DNA of 49,827 bases from Mycobacterium sp. (GCA_025965975.1 JAOPVX010000057.1:1-49827), one strand, 5' to 3'; numbered from the stretch's first letter, positions 38,609-47,769 are shown. Notes: generated by a model from the sequence alone, not told the origin. A program made the numbers and translations.

Positions 38609-39824
38609 AGGTCATCACATCCAAAACCAGTGGGCTCACGGCGGATTCATCGCGCTTGGTGAAGCCGGGCTGCATCGGCGCGGGCTTGCCCGCTTCGATG
38701 ACGTCTTCGGCGGCCATTGAGGCGATGCGTCCGTCGAGCGTGAACGACGACAGCACGAACGGCAGCCCGTTGGACCGCAGCGGATCGGGGGTGCTCATGA
38801 TGTGGAAATGTAGGTGCGGGCCGTCGGAATTACCGGAGTTTCCTAGCGACGCGATCACCTGCCCGGAATCCAGCCGGTCACCCACCTGGACTTTGATGCT
38901 GCCGGTCTTGAGGTGCGCGTAGAGCGCATAGTTGCCGTCACCGAGGACCTGAACGATGTGATTGCCTGCGTATTGGTCCAGCGGCAGACCGCTCGGGTTC
39001 GTTCCGGGAACCTGCTCGGGCAGTCCGTCGACTACCCCGACAACGCGACCGTCGGCGACGGCATGGATGTCAGCCCCGAACCCGGGATAGCTTTCCGGTT
39101 TGGCCTTGTCGCCGTTGAACATCCGGCCATCCGGAAGTAGCTGCACGTAGTCGATGGCGAACCGTTCGGCGACCCACAGCTGTCCATTGAGGGGATTCAG
39201 CGCCATCCGGTGCGGCGTCATGTCGCAACAACTGTTGGCGTCCACCCAGTTCGTGCCGACGAGCGGCGGCACGATGAGCGGCGGCTTGCGGGTCTGCACG
39301 GTGACGGGCGCTACGGTCTCGGTCATCGTGGCGGGAAACAGCGGGGGCTGCGGCTGCGCTATCGAGACCCCGACCGCGTGCACCAGCTCTGCAGGAACCG
39401 TTGCGCCGGGGTCCAGCGCGACGTCAAGCCACACCACAGCGGATTGCGCGGGCCCGAGTTTCGTGGTGGGGGTGGGGTTTCCGATGACGCGCGTCCAGTA
39501 GGCGAGCCGGTCACCGGCCAGGTTAAGCAGAGTTTGATCCGAGGCGCGCACGTCGAGCGAAGTCAGGGTCAGCTCTTGGTTGAGCACGTTGGTCAGCAGC
39601 AGTTCGTAGGCAAGGTGGGTCTTGCCGTCGGTGGCGGGCACGGGGATCGGTGGCACAATCACACTGGCCAACAGCGGAGTCACCACCGAGGGACCGGTGT
39701 CGGGGGCCGCGGAGGTGGTGGTCGAATTCTTTGGTGCCGAGGGTGTCTCGGTCGACGATGTGCACGAAACGGTCAGCGCGGCGATCCCCAAGAGCACAGC
39801 GAAATTTCGGTTGCGGCCGCGCAT
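38595..39824 (-). CDS. M23 family (LytM-like) lipoprotein
   Basis: 409 aa from ATG 39824. Lipoprotein signal with lipobox LTVSC (Cys21) and a Ser/Thr/Pro-rich linker. The first half is a beta-rich domain (AYELLLTNVLNQELTLTSLDV). The second half is a peptidase M23 domain ending GNYALYAHLKTGSIKVQVGDRLDSGQVIASLGNSGNSDGPHLHFHI. The HLHF zinc motif is intact, and FGADIHAVADG sits where the first metal-ligand region is expected. It may cut peptidoglycan peptides, or act as an activator if degenerate. It starts 10 bp after the flippase gene. Confidence 0.84.
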   Translation of the reverse strand: MRGRNRNFAVLLGIAALTVSCTSSTETPSAPKNSTTTSAAPDTGPSVVTPLLASVIVPPIPVPATDGKTHLAYELLLTNVLNQELTLTSLDVRASDQTLLNLAGDRLAYWTRVIGNPTPTTKLGPAQSAVVWLDVALDPGATVPAELVHAVGVSIAQPQPPLFPATMTETVAPVTVQTRKPPLIVPPLVGTNWVDANSCCDMTPHRMALNPLNGQLWVAERFAIDYVQLLPDGRMFNGDKAKPESYPGFGADIHAVADGRVVGVVDGLPEQVPGTNPSGLPLDQYAGNHIVQVLGDGNYALYAHLKTGSIKVQVGDRLDSGQVIASLGNSGNSDGPHLHFHIMSTPDPLRSNGLPFVLSSFTLDGRIASMAAEDVIEAGKPAPMQPGFTKRDESAVSPLVLDVMTYASR

Positions 39825-39834
39825 GATCTCGTTC

Positions 39835-41040
39835 CTATTGCTCGGGCCCGGGCTGGGGCTCGTGTAGCGCCTCGGGGTCGTGCTCGTGCTCGTGCTCGTG
39901 CTCGGGGTCGGGGTCGGGCTCGGGGTCGGGCCGAGCCTCGGGGTTGGGGCTGAACTGCGGTGGCTGCTCGATGTGATCGCCGACGGTGGCGTCGGGGTCG
40001 ATGTCCTTCTCGGTGCGGAACATAAAGAAGAACACCACCCAGCCGATCGCGGAGATGAAGATCCAGCTGATCAATCGGTAGATGAGCATCGCGGAGATGG
40101 CCGAGGCCAGGGTCATGCCCGACGACACAAGGCCGGGCACCAGCACCGCCTCGACCACGAGGAGCCCACCCGGCATCAACGGGATCGACCCGACAGCGCG
40201 GGCCGCAGCGTAGGCCACCGTCACACCCGCCAGCGACGGATGCCCGCCGGTGGCGAAGCAGGCGAACAGCAGACATGCCACGTCGGCGATCCAGTTGAAC
40301 AGCGACCAGCCGAACGCCTCGCCGAGTTCACCGCGGGACAGGTTGACCGATTCCAGTTGGGACAGCGTCTCGCGCCACTTGTTCAGGCCAGTGTCACCGG
40401 GCTTTCCGCGGATCGAGTTGAACCATGACAGCACCCGAACCCCGATGCCGTCGATGAGTTCGGGGCGAGTCGCTACCGCCTGCGCCAGCAGGACCAGCGC
40501 GATGAACCCGCCGAGCGAAAAGATAAGTGACAGTGGGTTTTTGCTCGCGCCCAGCAGGAACGCGCCGCCGAGACCGAGCAATGCCAGGCCGACCACCTGC
40601 AGCGCGCCCGACATCACCAGCTGCCAGGACGCCACCACCGGTGTCGCACCCCAGATCCGCTGTTGGCGGTACATAAACGTGGCCGACAGCACCGGGCCAC
40701 CCGGCATCGTCGTCGACAGCGCGTTGCCTGCGTAAAACGCCGCCTCCGAACGCCACTGCCTGACCTTGACGCCCGCAGACCTGAGCAGCGTGCGCTGAAT
40801 CTGCGCGAAGCTGTGCATCGACGACATCGCCGCAACGATCCCCGCCAGCACCCACCACCAATTCGCCGAGTACACGCTCTTCCACGCCTTGGCCAACTGA
40901 TCCCACACCAGCGCCAGCTCGACCGCCAAAACGATGGCGGCGACGCCGATGATCACCCAGCGCAGCCACCAGTATTTGCCCCTTGCAGGCCCCTCCTGGC
41001 TGCGGGCGGCGCGCGCCGGTGCGTCGTGGGACACGCCCAT
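39835..41040 (-). CDS. Flippase-like (LPG_synthase_TM) membrane protein (Rv0204c-like)
   Basis: 401 aa from ATG 41040 ([14 protein letters not shown]). About eight hydrophobic segments with family traits [25 protein letters not shown] and [25 protein letters not shown], as in the UPF0104/lysylphosphatidylglycerol-synthase TM family, which includes lipid flippases. The C-terminal 45 residues are charged and low in complexity: alternating Pro-Asp/Pro-Glu, then HEHEHEHD, encoded by a hexanucleotide repeat. Histidines here might bind metal. It heads the operon with the M23 lipoprotein and DUF3054 genes and is divergent from the AI-2E permease gene. Confidence 0.85.
   Translation of the reverse strand: MGVSHDAPARAARSQEGPARGKYWWLRWVIIGVAAIVLAVELALVWDQLAKAWKSVYSANWWWVLAGIVAAMSSMHSFAQIQRTLLRSAGVKVRQWRSEAAFYAGNALSTTMPGGPVLSATFMYRQQRIWGATPVVASWQLVMSGALQVVGLALLGLGGAFLLGASKNPLSLIFSLGGFIALVLLAQAVATRPELIDGIGVRVLSWFNSIRGKPGDTGLNKWRETLSQLESVNLSRGELGEAFGWSLFNWIADVACLLFACFATGGHPSLAGVTVAYAAARAVGSIPLMPGGLLVVEAVLVPGLVSSGMTLASAISAMLIYRLISWIFISAIGWVVFFFMFRTEKDIDPDATVGDHIEQPPQFSPNPEARPDPEPDPDPEHEHEHEHDPEALHEPQPGPEQ
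39881..39904. repeat. Hexanucleotide repeat (TGCTCG)x4
   Basis: Four perfect TGCTCG units, continued by degenerate GGGTCG/GGCTCG units to about 39931. On the minus strand it encodes the Glu-His run and Asp/Pro repeats in the tail of the flippase-like protein. Slippage would change the number of His residues without shifting the frame. Confidence 0.92.
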
Positions 41041-41145
41041 AAGGGTAGCGGTGCAGGTAGCCCGGATATTGTCGCTCGCGCAGGCGCGCCGGGGCGGATT
41101 CGCGAGATTCACAGCGGCGCTGCGGCCTGCCGTTACGCTACCGGC

Positions 41146-42300
41146 ATGCCAGCGGGCCCTTCCGTAGACTCCGTCGCCGACGAGTCGGTGACTCCGTTAG
41201 TCCGCAAGACGGCCGCATGGGCGTGGCGGCTGTTGGTGATATTCGCGGCGATCGTCGCGCTGCTGTGGGTGGCCAAGAAGGTCGAGCTCATCGTTGTGCC
41301 GGTTGCCTTGGCGACGATGCTGACCGCGTTGTTGCTACCCGCCGTCGACTTCCTGGACCGGCGCTTCCTACCGCGCGGCGTTGCGGTGGCGTTGGTTTTG
41401 CTCGGCGGCATCGCAATCGTCGGCGGGATTCTGTCGTTCGTGATCACCCAATTCATCGAGGGTGTACCGGCGTTGGCAAAGCAGGTGACCGCGAGCATCG
41501 AGGGCGTGAGCGACTGGCTGCAGCATGGGCCGTTGGAGATCAGCCCCGGTCAGATCGACCAGGCCAGGAAATCGGCCATTGATGCGCTGCAGAACAACCA
41601 GGAGAAGCTGACCACCGGGGTGTTGTCGACGGCGAGCACGCTGACCGAGATCATCACCGGGGCGCTCCTCGTGCTGTTCACTCTGATTTTCGTGCTGCAC
41701 GGCGGGCGCAGAATCTTCGCTTTCGTCACCAAGATCGTCCCGGTGGGCGTCCGGGAGCGGGCCCGCGACGCGGGCCGGGCCGGTTTTCGCTCGCTGATCG
41801 GCTATGTGCGCGCGACGTTTCTCGTCGCGCTCGTCGATGCGCTCGGGATCGGCACCGGTCTGGCGATCATGGGTATCCCGCTGGCGCTGCCGCTGGCGTC
41901 GTTGGTGTTCCTCGGCGCGTTCATCCCGCTGGTCGGCGCGGTGATCGCCGGGTTTCTCGCGGTGGTCGTCGCGCTGATCGCGAAGGGCTGGATTTTCGCG
42001 CTGATCACCCTCGGTCTGATCATCGCCGTGCAACAACTGGAGGGCCACGTTCTTCAGCCGTTGGTGATGGGCCGCGCGGTGTCGATCCACCCCCTCGCTG
42101 TCGTGCTGGCCATCGCTGCCGGCGGCGTGCTGGCTGGCATCGTTGGCGCGCTGCTTGCGGTGCCGACCGTCGCATTCCTCAACAGTGCGGTGCGCGTGCT
42201 GCTTGCCAGCGACCCAGCGGCCGAAGAAGCCGCACTGGAGTCCGAAGGCGGCCCGGTCGTCACGGCCGAGGCTGACGCCGTCGAGACAGCGAAGGACTAA
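41146..42300 (+). CDS. AI-2E family permease (Rv0205-like)
   Basis: 384 aa from ATG 41146; the frame is open upstream to 40663 only as a shadow of the flippase gene. About eight membrane segments with family features [31 protein letters not shown] and [28 protein letters not shown]-2E/PerM proteins export small molecules or ions; the substrate in mycobacteria is unknown. The tail is acidic ([13 protein letters not shown]). In M. tuberculosis its neighbour downstream is mmpL3; here a repeat-flanked gene has come between them, beginning 12 bp after this stop. Confidence 0.88.
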   Translation: MPAGPSVDSVADESVTPLVRKTAAWAWRLLVIFAAIVALLWVAKKVELIVVPVALATMLTALLLPAVDFLDRRFLPRGVAVALVLLGGIAIVGGILSFVITQFIEGVPALAKQVTASIEGVSDWLQHGPLEISPGQIDQARKSAIDALQNNQEKLTTGVLSTASTLTEIITGALLVLFTLIFVLHGGRRIFAFVTKIVPVGVRERARDAGRAGFRSLIGYVRATFLVALVDALGIGTGLAIMGIPLALPLASLVFLGAFIPLVGAVIAGFLAVVVALIAKGWIFALITLGLIIAVQQLEGHVLQPLVMGRAVSIHPLAVVLAIAAGGVLAGIVGALLAVPTVAFLNSAVRVLLASDPAAEEAALESEGGPVVTAEADAVETAKD

Positions 42301-42312
42301 CTCTCGGCGTCC

Positions 42313-42358
42313 GTAACGCCATGGCGCATTTTCAGCCGATTTCTCGCCACAGCGTTAC
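42313..42358. repeat. 46-bp palindromic repeat, left copy
   Basis: Begins GTAACGCCATGGCGC and ends CGCCACAGCGTTAC. The outer GTAACGC/GCGTTAC and the next TGGCG/CGCCA pair to make a 12-bp interrupted stem; the middle is an unpaired, variable loop with TCAGCC shared by both copies. It starts 12 bp after the stop of the AI-2E permease gene. Confidence 0.8.
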
Positions 42359-42397
42359 AGGCGGCGAATTGTCGGTGGGCGTCGGCACACTTCCGCC

Positions 42398-43252
42398 ATG
42401 GATGGGCCGTTCATTGGTAGTGAAGCAGTCGCGGCGGGAGTAATGACGCGTCATGCGCTCAGGCGCGGTTACATCGCATTGCATCAAGACGTCTACATCG
42501 CGAAGGACACCGAGATCTCCCCCATCGTGCGGGCAAAGGCCTGCTGGCTGAGATCTAAGCGGCGCGGCATCCTCGCCGGCTTCTCGGCGTCGGCGCTTCA
42601 TGGCGCCCGTTGGATCGATCCCGCACGCCCAGCCGCCGTTATCGATACCAACCGTCGGAGGACCCGACGGGTGAACGTGTGGGCAGACCGGATCGAGGAC
42701 GACGAAATCTGCGTGATCGACGGCATGAGGGTCACGAATCCTGCGCGCACAGCCCTCGACATCGCATGCCGATATTCCGAGGGCACGGCGGTCGCCGCGA
42801 TCGACGCATTGGCCCGTGCAACCCGCCTCAAGAGGGCCGACGTTGAGCCGCTCCTAGATCGATACCGGGGCCGCCATGGAATTCGTAACGCCCGTGTCGC
42901 ATTGGATCTTGTCGATCCTGGTGCGGAGTCGCCGCGCGAGACATGGTTGCGGTTGCTTCTCATTCGCGCCGGGTTCCCGCGGCCGCGCACACAGATTCCC
43001 GTCTACAACGAATTCGCAGTGCTGATCGCTGTGCTCGACATGGGCTGGGAGGACATCATGGTGGCTTTGGATTACGAAGGCGACCATCACCGGGCCCCTC
43101 GGCAATTCAGCAAGGACATCCGCCGGTACGAGGAAGTGACGGAAGTCGGCTGGATCGACATTCGCGTCACGTCCCGCGACACTGAAGCAGACATTATCCG
43201 CCGAGTCGCGGCCGCCCGCGCTCGTCGCATGTCCCGCGCTCGTCGCATGTAA
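42398..43252 (+). CDS. AbiEi-like / DUF559 (Vsr-type nuclease fold) protein
   Basis: 284 aa from ATG 42398. N-terminal third resembles the winged-helix of AbiEi-type antitoxins (GVMTRHALRRGYIALHQDVYIAKD). The middle has the family LAGFSASALHGARWIDPARPAAVI and VTNPARTALDIACR. The C-terminal third resembles DUF559/Vsr-type restriction-endonuclease folds: ESPRETWLRLLLIRAGFP, LDMGWEDIMVALDYEGDHHR with Asp/Glu in D-x-E-x-D, and DIRRYEEVTEVGWIDIRVTS. No AbiEii-type toxin gene is adjacent, so a classical toxin-antitoxin role is unlikely. The last 12 codons are an 18-bp tandem duplication, and the TAA stop lies within the right-hand 46-bp repeat. Confidence 0.78.
   Translation: MDGPFIGSEAVAAGVMTRHALRRGYIALHQDVYIAKDTEISPIVRAKACWLRSKRRGILAGFSASALHGARWIDPARPAAVIDTNRRRTRRVNVWADRIEDDEICVIDGMRVTNPARTALDIACRYSEGTAVAAIDALARATRLKRADVEPLLDRYRGRHGIRNARVALDLVDPGAESPRETWLRLLLIRAGFPRPRTQIPVYNEFAVLIAVLDMGWEDIMVALDYEGDHHRAPRQFSKDIRRYEEVTEVGWIDIRVTSRDTEADIIRRVAAARARRMSRARRM
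43215..43250 (+). repeat. 18-bp perfect tandem duplication at the 3' end of the AbiEi/DUF559 gene
   Basis: CCCGCGCTCGTCGCATGT occurs at 43215-43232 and again at 43233-43250. It encodes ARRMS/ARRM and abuts the TAA stop; the last two bases of copy 2 belong to the right-hand 46-bp element. Confidence 0.95.
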
Positions 43253-43294
43253 CGCCATGGTGCGAAATCAGCCAGAATCACGCCACAGCGTTAC
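43249..43294. repeat. 46-bp palindromic repeat, right copy
   Basis: Begins GTAACGCCATGGTGC and ends CGCCACAGCGTTAC. Same length, orientation and end sequences as the copy at 42313-42358, with ten differences, all in the inner 20 bp. The C-to-T change at position 13 keeps a G-U pair in RNA. It supplies the stop codon of the enclosed gene and ends 14 bp before the mmpL3 stop. Confidence 0.8.
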
Positions 43295-43308
43295 AAGCGC
43301 TGGCGTGC

Positions 43309-46257
43309 TTAGAGTCGGCCCTCGCGTCGCAGCAGATCCTGTGCGCTCAACCCACCCCCGCGGCGCTTGGGCTCGCCGTCTTCGTGGGTGTTGAGCTTCT
43401 CGGTGGCCTCCGGATCCTGTTTCCGCGGCGTGGGGATGGCCGTCGTAGCGTCGGCGTTGTGCTGCCGCGGACGCTGCGCGGGAATCGCGGTCGTCGGCTC
43501 ATCGCCCGGTTGCGGGCGAGGCTGTCGCGGACGTTGCTCGGGCATCGCGCGGGTGGCGTCCGCGGACGGTCGCGCAGGAGGCGGTGGCGGTTGTCCGCCC
43601 GCGGCTGCCGTCCCGCGCAATTCGCCCAGCCACGACTCGATTTCGCGCTCCTCCCGCGGTGCCGCGGCGGGCGGTGGGGGCGAGGGCCGCTGGTTCCGAT
43701 GGTTGTCACCCGCGGGCGGGTGGTTGACCCGGGCCGTCGCATTGCTCACCACGTTGCGGACAGCGTTCTTGGCCATCGACAGCCGCGTGGTCTGCGGCTC
43801 GTCGGACTGAGTGGGTGCGGTGGGGATCCGTGTCGTGCCCGCCCCCGACGGGGCGTTCGCCCGCCGCGGGGTCGCGATCCGCGTCGTCGCACCCGGCCGC
43901 GACGAACCCTCGGCGGCTGGGTGGGTCGGGTCGTGAGGTGGCCTCGGCCGCGGAGCCGGTCCGCCCGCACCGACCAGCGCCTCCTGATTATCACCTGGCT
44001 CGCGCACCATGGGACGCTTGCGCTCGTCGGGCAGCTCCGTCTCGCCGAGGCCCAGGCGTTCCTGAACCCGCTTCATCCACGCCGGCGCCCACCAGCAGTC
44101 GTCGCCGAGCAGCTTCATGATGGCAGGCACGAGGAACATTCGGATGACCGTTGCGTCCAGCATCAGTGCCGCGATCAGGCCGAACGCCAGGTATTTCATC
44201 ATCACCAGGTCGGAGAAGGCGAACGCTCCTGCCACCACAATGAGAACCAACGCGGCCGCTGTGATGATCCGCCCTGTGGTGGCGGTGCCGATGCGAATGG
44301 CCTCTGCGGTGGACATACCGCGCTCACGGGCCTCCACCATTCGGGACACGAGGAACACTTCGTAGTCTGTCGACAGGCCGTAGATCACCGCGATGATCAA
44401 TCCGATCACCGGTGCGGTCAACGGTGTCGCCGTGAAATTCAGCCACTTCGAAAAGTGGCCGTCGACGAATATCCAGGTCAGGATGCCCATTGTCGACCCG
44501 AGCGTCAGCGCGCTCATCACTGCCGCCTTGATCGGCAGCACCAGCGATCCGAACGCCAGGAACATCAACAGCGTCGTGGTGCTGATCAGGATCAGCAGCA
44601 TCAGCGGCCCCTTTTCGAGCAAGCTGTGGATGCTGTCTTGCTCCAGCGCCGGGGTTCCGCCAACCCAGATGGTCACCCCCTTGGGCGCTTGGATTGCGCG
44701 CAGGTCGGCGATCTTTTTCGGGGCGTCGTTGCGGACCTGCAGTCCGTTCTGGATAACGGTGACGTTCGGGTCTTTTGTGCCCTCGTCCGTGGCGGCGCGG
44801 GGAGTCCAGGTCCCAGTGAAACCGGATATAGCTCCGGCTTTCTGGGTGATCTGTTCGATCTGCGCGTGAGTGGCATTCTGGATCACCAGCGTCATTTGCT
44901 CAGTACGGAAGCCGGGGAACGTCTTGTCGAAGTCCTCCTGCGCTTCGCGCACGGAATTCGTTGGTGGCAGGTATTTTTCGCTGAAACCGCCTAGCGACAA
45001 CTTGCCCAGCGGAATGATCAACAAAATCATGATGATGACGATCGGCGCGGCGAACACGATCGGTCGCTTCATCACGACGTTGACGAGCTTGCCCCAGAAG
45101 CCGCGCTCGACCTGCTCGCGGGTCTGAGTTTTCTGGAGCTTGTTCGCCAGCCAGGTCAGGTAGACCCGCATCGGCTTCCAATTGCGGAGGAACGGCACCC
45201 GCAGCAGCGTTCGCACGCCAAGCGCATCGACGTTGGGTCCCAGGATGCTCAGCACCGCCGGCAGCACGGTGATCGACAGGATCGCGGCGAGCATTACCGA
45301 TGCGATACCCGCGTAGGTCAGCGATTTTAGGAAGCCCTGCGGGAAGAGCAGTAGGCCTGCCAGCGAGGCGACGATCAAGACCGCGGAGAACGTCACAGTT
45401 CGCCCTGCCGTCATCACGGTGCGCCGGATCGCGGTCTCGGTGTCGTAGCCCTCTGCGAGTTCCTCACGGAAGCGGCTCACCACGAACAGGCCGTAGTCGA
45501 TCGCGATACCAAGGCCGATCAGGGTGACCACCGGCTGGGCGAAGAAATGCACAGGGGCAAACAGCGAGATGAGCCGCATGATGCCCAGCGAACCGGCGAT
45601 GGACAGACCACCGACCATGGCCGGCAAACATGCCGCGACGACGCCGCCGAAGACGAAGAAGAGCACCACCGCGACGAGCGGCAGTGCCAGCACTTCGGCG
45701 CGTTGCTGGTCCTTGCCGATGGTGCCGGTCAGCTCACTGGCCACGGGCTGCAGTCCGGCTAGCTCCACTTTGCCGTCGTCCATCTTCTGCAGATCTGGCT
45801 CAACGATTTTGAAATTGCTCAGAATTGCGTCGTCGTTATCGCCCTTTAGTGGCATCGTGACGAATGTTCTGGTCTTGTCGTCGGTGGCTAGTTTTCGGAC
45901 GGCTTCAGCGTTCGGAGCCTTCAGATATCCCGCCCACGGCAGCATCTGGTCGGGATGGTCGGCGACATTCTTGTCCAGTTCGCCGACAATCTTCTTCGAC
46001 CATTCCGGGTCGTCGACGGTCTTGCCTTCTGGAGCGGTGAACACGGCGACGATATGGCTGGACCTGTCGCGACCGTAGACGGCGTCGGCCAGCACCGAAG
46101 CCTTGACGGACTCGCTGTTGTCGTCATAGAACCCACTCTGCGTGACGTGTTTGCCCAGGCTTACCCCGAAGACACCGGCGCCCAGGCACAGTGCGACCAT
46201 GACACCGATCACTATGTATCGGTACCGGTACACCGTTCGACCCCACCAGGCGAACAC
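43309..46257 (-). CDS. mmpL3: Trehalose monomycolate flippase MmpL3 (Rv0206c-like)
   Basis: 982 aa from ATG 46257 (MFAWWGRTVYRYRYIV), near the 944-aa M. tuberculosis protein, with a longer tail. RND topology with 12 membrane helices and two periplasmic porter domains. Proton-relay pairs are Asp254-Tyr255 (LGIAIDYGLFVVSRFREEL) and a second Asp-Tyr near residue 645 (YGLSTDYEVFLVSRMVEARER), the SQ109-type inhibitor pocket. The C-terminal 230 residues are cytoplasmic, Pro/Arg-rich and repetitive (TTAIPAQRPRQ-like units). MmpL3 is essential for moving trehalose monomycolate to the periplasm and also takes part in heme uptake. Last gene of trmB-NYN-mmpL3. Confidence 0.97.
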   Translation of the reverse strand: MFAWWGRTVYRYRYIVIGVMVALCLGAGVFGVSLGKHVTQSGFYDDNSESVKASVLADAVYGRDRSSHIVAVFTAPEGKTVDDPEWSKKIVGELDKNVADHPDQMLPWAGYLKAPNAEAVRKLATDDKTRTFVTMPLKGDNDDAILSNFKIVEPDLQKMDDGKVELAGLQPVASELTGTIGKDQQRAEVLALPLVAVVLFFVFGGVVAACLPAMVGGLSIAGSLGIMRLISLFAPVHFFAQPVVTLIGLGIAIDYGLFVVSRFREELAEGYDTETAIRRTVMTAGRTVTFSAVLIVASLAGLLLFPQGFLKSLTYAGIASVMLAAILSITVLPAVLSILGPNVDALGVRTLLRVPFLRNWKPMRVYLTWLANKLQKTQTREQVERGFWGKLVNVVMKRPIVFAAPIVIIMILLIIPLGKLSLGGFSEKYLPPTNSVREAQEDFDKTFPGFRTEQMTLVIQNATHAQIEQITQKAGAISGFTGTWTPRAATDEGTKDPNVTVIQNGLQVRNDAPKKIADLRAIQAPKGVTIWVGGTPALEQDSIHSLLEKGPLMLLILISTTTLLMFLAFGSLVLPIKAAVMSALTLGSTMGILTWIFVDGHFSKWLNFTATPLTAPVIGLIIAVIYGLSTDYEVFLVSRMVEARERGMSTAEAIRIGTATTGRIITAAALVLIVVAGAFAFSDLVMMKYLAFGLIAALMLDATVIRMFLVPAIMKLLGDDCWWAPAWMKRVQERLGLGETELPDERKRPMVREPGDNQEALVGAGGPAPRPRPPHDPTHPAAEGSSRPGATTRIATPRRANAPSGAGTTRIPTAPTQSDEPQTTRLSMAKNAVRNVVSNATARVNHPPAGDNHRNQRPSPPPPAAAPREEREIESWLGELRGTAAAGGQPPPPPARPSADATRAMPEQRPRQPRPQPGDEPTTAIPAQRPRQHNADATTAIPTPRKQDPEATEKLNTHEDGEPKRRGGGLSAQDLLRREGRL

Positions 46258-46306
46258 CTAAGCTCCTTACACTCACGAAATATCTAGGCGACCCCGCGCA
46301 TTTCAG

Positions 46307-47002
46307 CTATTGAACGCGCGAGGTCAGTAGCGAGGTCAGCGGCCGGAATGGCTGCAACCAAGCCCCCTGCTCGGGCAGCGAATCAAGGCCGATTCGCGGC
46401 AGCGGCTCCCGGAAGACACCGGGAATGTCTTCCAGGTCGACGAACTCCAAGGTATCCGACGCTAACGCCCAACTGGCATGTTCGCGAAATCCAAGCACCT
46501 GGACTGGAGTGCCCTCCCTGGCAATCTCCTCCAGCGGCAGCTTGAACGCTTGCCCGTCGGCGGAGGCCACCAGCACACTGGCCAGTCCCTCGCTGCGCCG
46601 AAGCGCGATGTGATTGAGCATGTCGCTGTCGACGTCGCTGTCTTCATCGATCTTCGGTTTGGCGAAGACCGCGAAGCCCACGTTACGCAATGCCTCCACC
46701 CATGGTCGAACGACGTCGGCGCTACCTGGGGCGATGTTGGTGAACACGGTCGCCTCGGGCTCCAGCGAGACGTCGGGGCGCTCGGCACCAAGCTCGGCCG
46801 TGCGGGACAGCAGCCACCGGCCCAGCGCGTCGAATCGGGGCCGGTGCGCCGCGGTGGGCCTGCCCCCGAGGATCGAGCCAAGGCCCATGTCCAGGTTGGG
46901 CGCGTCCCAGACCAGCAGCACCCTGGCCGTTGCCTCGGCCGGCGCCACCGTCGGCGGGGGTACATCTTCTTCTATATGCCGGATGTCTTCAGTGAGGCTC
47001 AT
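46307..47002 (-). CDS. NYN domain protein (Rv0207c-like)
   Basis: 231 aa from ATG 47002 (ATGA overlap with the trmB stop). PIN-like NYN fold: LLVWDAPNLDMGLGSIL carries the first catalytic Asp, later SDVDSDMLNHIALRR and VLVASADGQAFKLPLEEIAREG give the other acidic residues. Such proteins are putative metal-dependent RNases. The C-terminal 60 residues lack a known motif. It lies between trmB and mmpL3 in the order conserved in mycobacteria; 49 bp separate it from mmpL3. Confidence 0.87.
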   Translation of the reverse strand: MSLTEDIRHIEEDVPPPTVAPAEATARVLLVWDAPNLDMGLGSILGGRPTAAHRPRFDALGRWLLSRTAELGAERPDVSLEPEATVFTNIAPGSADVVRPWVEALRNVGFAVFAKPKIDEDSDVDSDMLNHIALRRSEGLASVLVASADGQAFKLPLEEIAREGTPVQVLGFREHASWALASDTLEFVDLEDIPGVFREPLPRIGLDSLPEQGAWLQPFRPLTSLLTSRVQ

Positions 47003-47769
47003 GGTCGTTTCTCCCAGAGCAATTCGGCGACGGCGCTGCCCGCGTGCTTGGCTTTGCCTTCGTACTTCGTGACGGGCCGGGATACCGAGATCGGCAGAGT
47101 GCCCGATCCGGTGACGCGGCGCAGCCGCGGTTCGGCGTCGCCCACCTCGGCGATCTGTTCGGCGTAACCGTCGTGGTCGGTCGCGGCGTGCAGCACACCG
47201 CCCTGGTGCAGCCGGTCGGCGATCAGCGCGACGGTCGCGGGCTGCAGCAATCGGCGCTTATGGTGGCGGGCCTTCGGCCACGGGTCAGGGAAGAACACCC
47301 GGACCCCAGTCAGCGAGTCCGGTCCCAACATGTGCTCGAGCACATCCACGCCGTCACCGCGGACCAGCCGGACGTTGGTGACGCCTTCGCGGTCGATGGC
47401 GCTCAGCAGCTGGGCCAGCCCGCGCCGGTACACCTCGACTGCGACCACATCCAGGTGCGGCTCGGCCTGTGCCATCGCAAGTGTCGACGTGCCGCCCCCG
47501 CAGCCGATCTCCAGCACCAACGGCGCCGACCGGCCGAACCAGGATTCGGTGTCCAGCCGCGGCGCGGGCCCGTCGGAGTCACGCGCGTGCATGCCCATCT
47601 CCGGCCACAGCCGCTCCCACGTGGCCTGTTGTCCCCGGGAGAGCGTCGAGCGCCGGGTACGGAAGCCGGTGACCCGGGGATGCAAATGCGGCTCGGCGAC
47701 ATCGGGCCTGGGAGCCGGGTGGCCGGCGACATCCGGACTCGGCGATTGCATCCGTCCATGGTCGCTCAT
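46999..47769 (-). CDS. trmB: tRNA (guanine-N7)-methyltransferase TrmB
   Basis: 256 aa from ATG 47769 (MSDHGRMQSPS); the frame is open to 47811 but this start resembles the orthologue. TrmB makes m7G46 in tRNA. SAM motif LVLEIGCGGGTSTLAMAQAEP, the acidic VVAVEVYRRGLAQLL, and the family signature RVFFPDPWPKARHHKRRLLQP with the catalytic Asp are complete; the end reads TKYEGKAKHAGSAVAELLWEK. First gene of the operon that leads to mmpL3; divergent from the small ORF at 47852. Confidence 0.94.
   Translation of the reverse strand: MSDHGRMQSPSPDVAGHPAPRPDVAEPHLHPRVTGFRTRRSTLSRGQQATWERLWPEMGMHARDSDGPAPRLDTESWFGRSAPLVLEIGCGGGTSTLAMAQAEPHLDVVAVEVYRRGLAQLLSAIDREGVTNVRLVRGDGVDVLEHMLGPDSLTGVRVFFPDPWPKARHHKRRLLQPATVALIADRLHQGGVLHAATDHDGYAEQIAEVGDAEPRLRRVTGSGTLPISVSRPVTKYEGKAKHAGSAVAELLWEKRP

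Larger units (their letters stand above)
42313..43294. mobile_element. Repeat-gene-repeat cassette (AbiEi/DUF559-type gene between 46-bp palindromic repeats)
   Basis: Two 46-bp elements, 42313-42358 and 43249-43294, in direct orientation, enclose a single gene (42398-43252). The elements share their first 12 and last 14 bases exactly, and together match at 36 of 46 positions. The cassette sits between the Rv0205-like and mmpL3 genes, which are neighbours in M. tuberculosis, so an insertion is the simplest explanation. No transposase, target duplication or IS terminal repeat was identified, so mobility is inferred from structure only. Confidence 0.45.

Noticed and set aside
42398-43252. Type IV toxin-antitoxin locus (AbiE)
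   Set aside because: Only an AbiEi-like part is present and fused to a nuclease-like domain; there is no AbiEii toxin gene beside it.
43384-44994. 536-codon open frame opposite mmpL3
   Set aside because: Arg/His/Gln-rich shadow with no motif; it exists because codon position 3 of mmpL3 is G/C-rich.
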